Program-made: the position numbers and the translations under genes | The notes under the pieces: model-generated | The model's input: the letters and a program-made list of their open reading frames with translations, nothing else | The model's database searches: none | What the model was told of the DNA's origin: nothing | Shown here: positions 59,353 to 64,000 of the stretch, in pieces | Numbering within the stretch: the stretch's first letter is position 1 | Layout of the letters: each line of letters begins with the position of its first letter | Assembly (NCBI RefSeq): GCF_900115345.1 | Contig: NZ_FOWC01000001.1 | Coordinates: 248,001 to 312,000, forward strand | DNA from: Amycolatopsis rubida | Lineage (GTDB): Bacteria > Actinomycetota > Actinomycetes > Mycobacteriales > Pseudonocardiaceae | Length of the DNA: 64,000 nt | Reading direction: 5' to 3'

Positions 59353-60692
59353 CACACCGCGGCCAGCCGATCAACCTCCGCCCCCAGCGACCGATCAACC
59401 ACCACCGGCTCGACCCTCGCCGCGAGCCAGGCGTAGGTGTCGCCCAGCCTCGGTGCCCCCGGGGTTTCGAGCAGATACCGCGCCTGCCGCCCGGCGATCA
59501 GCTCGCACGCGGTGATGGCGAAGAAGCGTTCGATAACTGTCTCCAGCTCGGCTCCGGCCTTGCTGGCAAACGCTTGCACATCCTCCTGACCAGCGGAAGT
59601 GTCCAACGACCCCAGCGTCGCCGGTGCGGCCAGCCCTCGCATCGCGTGCAGCTCGCCGGCCGCGCGTTTGTGCAACGGCGCAAGCCCGGCCTGCGGCCCC
59701 GGATCCACCGCAAGCTGCGGCGGCAAACCGCTGAACTGCGGATCGAGGAGGCGGTGCAAGCGCTGTACCGAGATTTCCGCCGCGTGGACGAGGGCTGCCT
59801 TGACCGCGTCCATCCTCAGCCCGAGCGCTGTGGCGTGATAGCCGGTTGTCGGGACGAACTCGCCGTTGACAAAGGCCGGTGAGTCCGCTGGAGTTTCCCA
59901 GGACTCCTGCAAGGCTTCCCGTAGTTCCCCGTCAGTCCGGCTGACGTATTCGAGCACCTTCGGGCCGACTCGCACCGAGATCGGAGCCTGCACGACTCCC
60001 TTTTTCGCGGCGGCCCCCTCGATGAGGTTCTCGATGCTGGTGCCGCGGTAGATCGCTTGCGGCGCACCAAGAACGTCCACGGTGATCGCCGCGCAGACCG
60101 TCTGCCAATCGACCAGCCGACGCAGCCTCTTGCCGCAAACCCACGCGTACGCCTCGGCCAGCGGCGAACCTTGAATCAGGCTCGCCCCTTCCTTCGGCCC
60201 CAGCACGAACGGCCGTACCCCGCGCCGTTCCAGCGCTTCCGCCGCCGGAACTTCGGCGCCGTCCTCGATGACCGTGCCGAGCCCGATGAAGGTCTGGAAC
60301 GCGTGCGCCAGCGGGATGATCTCGCCCGCGCTGCCGAGACTGTCGCGCGGGACGGCGGGGAGGAACCCGTCGTTGAGCCGGTCCACGAGGAAGGTGACCA
60401 GCTCGGGACTGACCGCCGCGTCGCCGCGAAGAAACCCGCGCAGCCGCATGCGCAGCAACGCCCGGGTCAGCTCCGGCGACAACCACGGCTTCCCGCCGAC
60501 CGCGCGGCCGACCAGCAGATTGCGCTGATGGCCGGCCTGCTGCTCGGCGGTGAGCCGGGTTCCGGCGAGCCGTCCCATGCCGGTGTTGACGCCGTAGACC
60601 GGGCTGTCCTTGTCCAGCGCGGCCAGCATCGCCTCGCGCTGCCGCTTGAGCGCTTCGAGCGCGGCCGGGCTGATCTCGACTGGTTCGTCCAC
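59331..60692 (-). CDS. Histidine/phenylalanine ammonia-lyase superfamily protein lacking the MIO triad
   Basis: The 453-residue protein has the aromatic-amino-acid-lyase fold: YGVNTGMGRL (catalytic Y33), the helix block RNLLVGRAVG and DSLGSAGEIIPLAH where enzymes have GSVGASGDLAPLAH. The Ala-Ser-Gly that forms the MIO cofactor reads Ser-Ala-Gly (121-123), so MIO cannot form normally. Further positions differ: Q174 in KEGASLIQG for the usual asparagine, and PISVRV for the YSLRC region, keeping the arginine; E370 is kept. At 453 residues it is shorter than HAL (about 510). It may be another lyase, mutase-like or non-catalytic. The GTG start is at 60692. Confidence 0.85.
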   Translation of the reverse strand: MDEPVEISPAALEALKRQREAMLAALDKDSPVYGVNTGMGRLAGTRLTAEQQAGHQRNLLVGRAVGGKPWLSPELTRALLRMRLRGFLRGDAAVSPELVTFLVDRLNDGFLPAVPRDSLGSAGEIIPLAHAFQTFIGLGTVIEDGAEVPAAEALERRGVRPFVLGPKEGASLIQGSPLAEAYAWVCGKRLRRLVDWQTVCAAITVDVLGAPQAIYRGTSIENLIEGAAAKKGVVQAPISVRVGPKVLEYVSRTDGELREALQESWETPADSPAFVNGEFVPTTGYHATALGLRMDAVKAALVHAAEISVQRLHRLLDPQFSGLPPQLAVDPGPQAGLAPLHKRAAGELHAMRGLAAPATLGSLDTSAGQEDVQAFASKAGAELETVIERFFAITACELIAGRQARYLLETPGAPRLGDTYAWLAARVEPVVVDRSLGAEVDRLAAVCRECLSR

Positions 60693-60702
60693 TATGGACA
60701 GT

Positions 60703-61248
60703 TCAGCGCGCGAGCCCGTCGATGACCTCGGCGTTCGGCAGCCCCGCGAGCGCCGTACCGGAGATCAGGAGCTTGCTGCCGCGGATCCCGCTGCCGATCA
60801 CCAGCTCCGGCGCGTCCGCGACGGCTTGGTCGAGGAGGATCGGCCAGTCCGCGGGCAGCCCGACGGGCGTGATGCCGCCGTACTCCATGCCGGTGAGGGA
60901 AACGGCCTCGTCCATCGGCGCGAACGACGCCTTGCGCACGTCGAGGCGGCGCTTGATGACGCCGTTGACGTCGGCGCGGGTCGTCGCGAGCACGAGCGCC
61001 GCGGCGAACCGGACCTCGCCAGCCCGCTTGCCAGCGACAACGACGCAGTTCGCGGAGGCTGTCAACGGCGAGCCGTACGCCTCGCAGAACGCGGCGGTGT
61101 CGGCGAGTTCCGGATCGATCTCGGTGACGCCGAGTTCGTCCGGCGCGGGCATCGCGGCAAGCGCCTTGGCGACGGGTTCGGCAAGCAGGTCGGTACGGGT
61201 CGGCGCGGGAACGACGGTGAGGCTTCCGGCGATAGTCCAGGTGGTCAC
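60703..61248 (-). CDS. YbaK/EbsC family protein (aminoacyl-tRNA deacylase-like)
   Basis: The 181-residue protein has the YbaK/prolyl-tRNA-editing fold: ELADTAAFCEAYGSPLTASANCVVVAG, LVLATTRADVNGVIKRRLDVRKASFAP, and EYGGITPVGLPADWPILLD, which matches the conserved GGxxPxGL signature. A trans-editing function on misacylated tRNA is the family role; specificity is unknown. I use the GTG at 61248 (TTWTIAGSLTV). It starts 31 bp after the DUF2516 stop and ends 10 bp before the lyase-like gene start, forming a same-strand run. Confidence 0.88.
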   Translation of the reverse strand: MTTWTIAGSLTVVPAPTRTDLLAEPVAKALAAMPAPDELGVTEIDPELADTAAFCEAYGSPLTASANCVVVAGKRAGEVRFAAALVLATTRADVNGVIKRRLDVRKASFAPMDEAVSLTGMEYGGITPVGLPADWPILLDQAVADAPELVIGSGIRGSKLLISGTALAGLPNAEVIDGLAR

Positions 61249-61279
61249 GGGCCCGAATGTAATCCGCCCGCCGCTCCGG

Positions 61280-61573
61280 TCACCAGTTGCGGTGGCCTCG
61301 CTGAACCTCGATGAGCTTCGGCCGCACGTCGACGATGTAGACGAGCGCCGCCGCCATCGCGGGCACCCAGAAGATGAACCCGGGCCCCTGGATCTGGAAA
61401 AGCACCAGGGCAAGCGTGGCCCCGCCGGTGATCAGCATCCAGATCGGCTTGGTCTTGCGATCGGCCGCCGAGTACGCGTCAGCTCGCTGGAGCAGCGCGT
61501 GAACGAAGGCGAAGAGCCCGACCAAGGCGCTGCCCCAGTGGATGACCCTGAGGATCCATTCGGCAACCAGCAC
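61280..61573 (-). CDS. DUF2516 family membrane protein
   Basis: The 97-residue protein has about three membrane segments (residues 5-25, 43-60, 63-80) with IHWGSALVGLFAFVHALLQRADAY and the KTKPIWMLITGGATL motif typical of DUF2516. It ends in a basic tail. Function unknown. A DUF2516 gene also lies close to the HbhA gene in mycobacteria (Rv0476). The GTG at 61573 opens the frame. Confidence 0.9.
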   Translation of the reverse strand: MLVAEWILRVIHWGSALVGLFAFVHALLQRADAYSAADRKTKPIWMLITGGATLALVLFQIQGPGFIFWVPAMAAALVYIVDVRPKLIEVQRGHRNW

Positions 61574-61733
61574 GCCGCCAGCTTACGGCAAACCGCCCAC
61601 GCCGCCCGCTCCCCCAAAACCCGGCGCCGCGACGTGACTGCTGGTCAGACTCGGACGGCCGGGTTCGGCCCGCGGTTAGCCGCAGCGAGCAAGTCTGGGG
61701 TGACAACGGTCACTCCGGGCGGATGTCCCTGCT

Positions 61734-61866
61734 TGGGTCGAACCCAGTCCGCCGCCGCGAACCTAGGTCGAACCCAGTCCGCCGCCGCGAACCTAGGTCG
61801 AACCCAGCTCGCCGCCACGAGCCTAGGTCGGACCCAGCTCGCCGCCACGAGCCTAGGTCGGACCTA
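61734..61866. repeat. 30-bp tandem repeat array, about 4.5 copies
   Basis: Period is exactly 30 bp with the unit beginning CCTAGGTCGAACCCAGTCCG; it recurs at 61761, 61791, 61821 and 61851. Copies 1-2 are identical over most of the unit. Later copies share paired substitutions (GTCC to GCTC, GCGAA to ACGAG). Each unit carries an internal GGTCGAACC/GGTCGGACC dyad. No spacers, so not CRISPR. Confidence 0.85.
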
Positions 61867-61881
61867 ACGACGCTCGCCCGA

Positions 61882-61898
61882 GTTGGGTCCGACCCAAC
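61882..61898. repeat. 17-bp palindrome at the end of the 30-bp array
   Basis: GTTGGGTCCGACCCAAC is a palindrome with a central C. It extends the GGTCCGACC core of the array's units, so it may be a derived unit. Confidence 0.5.
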
Positions 61899-61996
61899 AC
61901 CGGCCTCACCGAAACACTTCGCCGCAGCACACGGCGGCCGGACCAATCCACCCAACGCGGCCGCCGAAACACCCCGCACAGGAGAACGGCGGCACC

Positions 61997-62240
61997 GTCC
62001 CCCGATTCACCGGCGCGGCTGCAACCTCACCAACGCCCCCGCCACCGCAACCCCGCCACAGGGGTGCCCCGGCACGTCCCCCGATTCAGCAGCAATCTCA
62101 CCAACACCCCGCCACTACATCTCCACACCACCCCGGCACGTCGTCCGATTCAGCAGCAACCTCACCAACACCCCGCCACCCCATCCCACAGCACCCACAT
62201 CCCGCAGCACCCCGGCACGTCGCCCGATTCAGCGACACGG
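61997..62240. repeat. Degenerate tandem repeats of about 65-75 bp
   Basis: Four copies of CCCCGGCACGTC-nn-CCGATTCA are seen (near 61997, 62059, 62133, 62209), the middle three followed by AGCAGCAACCTCACC-like and AACACCCCGCCAC words. No coding sense. Confidence 0.65.
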
Positions 62241-62500
62241 GGCACAGTCCGCCATGCAGCGGCACGGCACCTCTCGCACGCGGAGCGTGCACCGTCCCCA
62301 ACACCGCGACACCGCAACGGCACAGTGCCCCGAACATCCCCAACGCAGCGCACGGCGGCCGGACCAACCCTCGGCCCGGCCGCCGTGCGACCCCTCGATC
62401 TTCAATTCTCGCCCTCGGCGACCCGGCGCAAACCGTCCCGCCCCAACGGTTCGGGCACCGAAGCGCCCGAACCGCCGTCAGTGCGGCAGCGACTTTTCCG

Positions 62501-63184
62501 TCACTTCTCCGTCTTCGGCGCGGCCGGCTTCTTCGCGTTCGCCGTCGTGGCGGTGGTCGTGCGGCGGGCCGGGGCAGCGGTCTTCGGCGCGGTGCGGTTC
62601 GCGGCCTTGCGGGCCGCCGAACGGGTCTCGTGCGCGACGTTCTCGCCGATTTCCTCGACCGCGTCCGCGGTCTCGCCGGCCACCTCGGTCACCTTGCGGG
62701 CGGCCTTCTCGCCAGCGGAACGGGTGCGCTTGGTGACCTTCGCCAGCACGCCGTCGACGCGCTCGCGGGTCTCCTCGGTCAGGCCGTCGACGCGCTCCTG
62801 CGCGGCGGTCAGCGCGTCGTCCAGCTGCTCAAGAGCCTTCTTGACCTGCGGCTGCGCGGCGATCTTGTCCCACGCCTGCTCACCGGACTCGGCCAGCTTG
62901 TTGTACAGCTTCAGCGCGGCCTCGGTGTACTCGTCGATGGCCTTGCGCAGTTCGGCCGGGTCGAGCTTCTCGCGGAGGCTCTCGACATCGGTCGGCAGCT
63001 CCTCGAAGCCCTTGCGGGCGGCCTCGGTGTTCTTGGTGACGTTGGCGCGGGCCTTGGAAACCGCGTCGGTCACGGCCTGGCTGGCCAGGTTGCCGGCGCC
63101 GAGCGCGGCGAGCAGCGGGGTGCGGACCTGGTCGAGCGCGGTGTTGACGGCCTTGCGGACGTCCTCGGTCTTGGGCGTAGTCAT
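62501..63184 (-). CDS. HbhA-like (heparin-binding hemagglutinin-like) coiled-coil protein
   Basis: The 227-residue protein is almost wholly helical: N-terminal VRKAVNTALDQVRTPLLAALGAGNLASQAV, long coiled coil to about residue 175, and a Lys/Ala/Thr/Pro-rich C-terminal tail (residues about 190-227, AARKAANRTAPKTAAPARRTT onward). This matches the HbhA plan of a membrane-near N-terminus, coiled coil and basic tail. In mycobacteria HbhA binds heparan sulfate; in an environmental actinomycete it more likely serves the envelope or lipid bodies. Start overlaps the XRE gene stop by four bases. Confidence 0.88.
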   Translation of the reverse strand: MTTPKTEDVRKAVNTALDQVRTPLLAALGAGNLASQAVTDAVSKARANVTKNTEAARKGFEELPTDVESLREKLDPAELRKAIDEYTEAALKLYNKLAESGEQAWDKIAAQPQVKKALEQLDDALTAAQERVDGLTEETRERVDGVLAKVTKRTRSAGEKAARKVTEVAGETADAVEEIGENVAHETRSAARKAANRTAPKTAAPARRTTTATTANAKKPAAPKTEK

Positions 63185-63606
63185 GCCGACTCCTCAGTGG
63201 TCTCTTGGGTGGTCTTCGGTGCGGTGTTCGCGGCGGCGTTTTCGCGCCGGAAGGACTCGTAGACGTCGAGCAGGACCTGCTTCTGCCGTTCGGTCAGCTC
63301 GGCGTCGGCGCGGATCGCGTCGCCGACCGGGCCGCCGGTCGGCAGGTCGAGGATTCCGGCCTGCACGTACAACGCTTCGGCCGAGATCCGCAGCCCTTTG
63401 GCGATCTGCTGCAGGATCTCCGCGCTGGGTTTGCGGACCCCGCGCTCGATCTGGCTCAGGTACGGATTGGACACTCCGGCGAGTTTCGACAGCTGGCGCA
63501 GCGAAATCTTCGCGGAACTGCGCTGCTGGCGGATGTACTCGCCGATGTCGGAGGCAATGTCCGCGACCTTGTCCATGGGGCGCTGTGCTCCGCCGGGTTC
63601 TGTCAT
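63181..63606 (-). CDS. XRE family transcriptional regulator upstream of the HbhA-like gene
   Basis: The 141-residue protein has an N-terminal XRE helix-turn-helix (about 19-76, IGEYIRQQRSSAKISLRQLSKLAGVSNPYLSQIERGVRKPSAEILQQIAKGL). A short C-terminal part follows with LTERQKQVLLDVYESFRREN. Its counterpart in mycobacteria is the Rv0474 position. The ATG at 63606 is used. It probably binds the inverted repeat at 63656-63676 in the divergent promoter, and controls itself and the HbhA-like gene. The effector is unknown. Confidence 0.92.
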   Translation of the reverse strand: MTEPGGAQRPMDKVADIASDIGEYIRQQRSSAKISLRQLSKLAGVSNPYLSQIERGVRKPSAEILQQIAKGLRISAEALYVQAGILDLPTGGPVGDAIRADAELTERQKQVLLDVYESFRRENAAANTAPKTTQETTEESA

Positions 63607-63655
63607 CCGGTCACCTCCTCGCGACCTACTCGACAGTACGCTCGCGTGCTAGCTA

Positions 63656-63676
63656 TTGCAAGCACCCTGCTTGCAA
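63656..63676. promoter_or_regulatory. Inverted-repeat operator of the XRE regulator
   Basis: TTGCAAGCA-CCC-TGCTTGCAA has perfect 9-bp arms and a 3-bp spacer. It lies in the divergent gap, 50 bp from the XRE ATG and 41 bp from the PCMT-like ATG. Symmetry and place fit an autoregulatory site. Confidence 0.8.
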
Positions 63677-63716
63677 CCATCGGGTGTGGTTCCGCTCACC
63701 CCGTTACCCTGGGCTT

Positions 63717-64000
63717 ATGCGGGCACAACGGTTGCGTCGACGCCTGGTCCGGCACCTCGTCGAAGAGGACGTGCTGCACGACGAGGCGTGGACGGACGCC
63801 TTCGCGACCGTCCCGCGGCACGCGTTCCTGCCGCGGTTTTTCGTGCCCTCCGGCAACGGCTGGGCCGCAGTCGACCGCAGCGACCCGGACTGGCTGGACC
63901 GCGTCTATTCGCGCGACGTCCTGGTCACCCAGCTCGACGACGACCCGGCGCTCTGGGACCGGGCCCGCGCACACGGACCGGTCCCGGGCACGGCGACCAG
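63717..64000 (+). CDS. Methyltransferase of protein-L-isoaspartate O-methyltransferase type (partial)
   Basis: The frame begins MRAQRLRRRLVRHLVEEDVL and runs off the right window edge after 94 codons. The segment AFATVPRHAFLPRFF matches the conserved entry of PCMT-like methyltransferases (VPRHxFLP). DPDWLDRVYSRDVLVTQL fits the next conserved stretch (VYSRxVLVTQxxDD). The SAM-binding motif lies beyond the window. Such proteins repair isoaspartate or, in actinomycetes, modify RiPP peptides; the choice cannot be made here. It diverges from the XRE regulator over a clear inverted repeat. Confidence 0.8.
   Translation, partial: MRAQRLRRRLVRHLVEEDVLHDEAWTDAFATVPRHAFLPRFFVPSGNGWAAVDRSDPDWLDRVYSRDVLVTQLDDDPALWDRARAHGPVPGTAT

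Larger units (their letters stand above)
61574..62500. other. Non-coding, repeat-rich region between DUF2516 and HbhA-like gene
   Basis: No gene is supported in these 927 bp; long open frames here are low-complexity repeats. It contains a 30-bp tandem array (61734-61866), a 17-bp palindrome (61882-61898) and degenerate longer repeats (61997-62240). The remainder, to 62480, is GC-rich with words shared with those repeats. Confidence 0.65.

Noticed and set aside
61734-62240. Tandem repeats considered as a CRISPR array
   Set aside because: Units are contiguous with no unique spacers and no cas genes nearby.
1-64000. tRNA, rRNA, insertion sequences, integrases or attachment sites
   Set aside because: None recognised by reading; no cloverleaf, transposase or integrase motif was found.

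Overview
The window is high-GC actinobacterial chromosome. Evidence for this is very high G+C, GTG starts, runs of ATGA/GTGA start-stop overlaps, and a mycothiol gene (mshA). It also carries a SenX3/RegX3 pair, a 33-residue bS22-type basic peptide and an HbhA-like protein. Gene content and order follow, with gaps, the Mycobacterium tuberculosis interval Rv0529 to Rv0474 as I remember it. The gene set and intergenic palindromes suggest a Pseudonocardiaceae member such as Amycolatopsis; the genus is an inference. I see no rRNA, tRNA, IS element, prophage or CRISPR array.

Layout. (1) 1-5.6 kb, minus strand: hemL, a histidine-phosphatase gene, a TlpA-like thioredoxin, ccdA, resB and ccsB (cut by the window edge), i.e. 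heme supply coupled to System II cytochrome c maturation. A TspO gene diverges from hemL. (2) 6.3-10 kb: a MacB-type efflux operon (adaptor, ATPase, permease, DUF5666-like protein). (3) 10-17.7 kb: membrane proteins, then hemB, hemD (fused to a methyltransferase-like domain), hemC, hemA and rex, with a Rex operator upstream of rex. (4) 17.9-21.2 kb: a membrane-anchored sulfite-oxidase-like molybdoenzyme, a glutaredoxin-like protein and an acyl-CoA-synthetase-like ligase. (5) 21.4-24.5 kb, plus strand: a 36-codon leader ORF, a BldN-like ECF sigma factor, its probable DUF5667 anti-sigma partner and a HAD-IB phosphatase. (6) 24.5-36.6 kb: RidA/TetR pair, acyltransferase, epimerase, bS22, excisionase-type HTH, proC, thioesterase, isomerase, a Pro-rich membrane protein, ppx and regX3/senX3. 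(7) 36.8-47.8 kb: aldo/keto reductase with divergent regulator, lipoprotein, gpmA, DUF4349 lipoprotein, ybjN-like, mshA, hydrolase, L,D-transpeptidase, murB and a DUF2505 protein. (8) 47.8-61.2 kb: an accessory block absent from the mycobacterial order. It holds a methyltransferase, DedA, mycothiol-dependent-isomerase-like protein, purU, an alcohol dehydrogenase/TetR pair, WYL regulator, RidA, SRPBCC and HAD proteins. It also holds a quinone-type reductase, an osmoprotectant-type ABC importer without its ATPase, a histidine/phenylalanine-ammonia-lyase relative lacking the MIO triad, and a YbaK protein. (9) 61.3-64 kb: DUF2516, HbhA-like protein, its XRE regulator and a divergent PCMT-like gene.

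The most unusual signal is between genes. At least ten copies of one palindrome family (arms TCGTGAGTG/CACTCACGA, inner CCGGT-GAGA-ACCGG) sit at gene ends and vary by compensatory changes. A second family (GTGAAGGACTC-like) and a perfect 24-bp hairpin also occur. Four divergent promoters carry clean inverted repeats that are likely operators of the adjacent regulators. All functional calls are from reading motifs; no database search was run.
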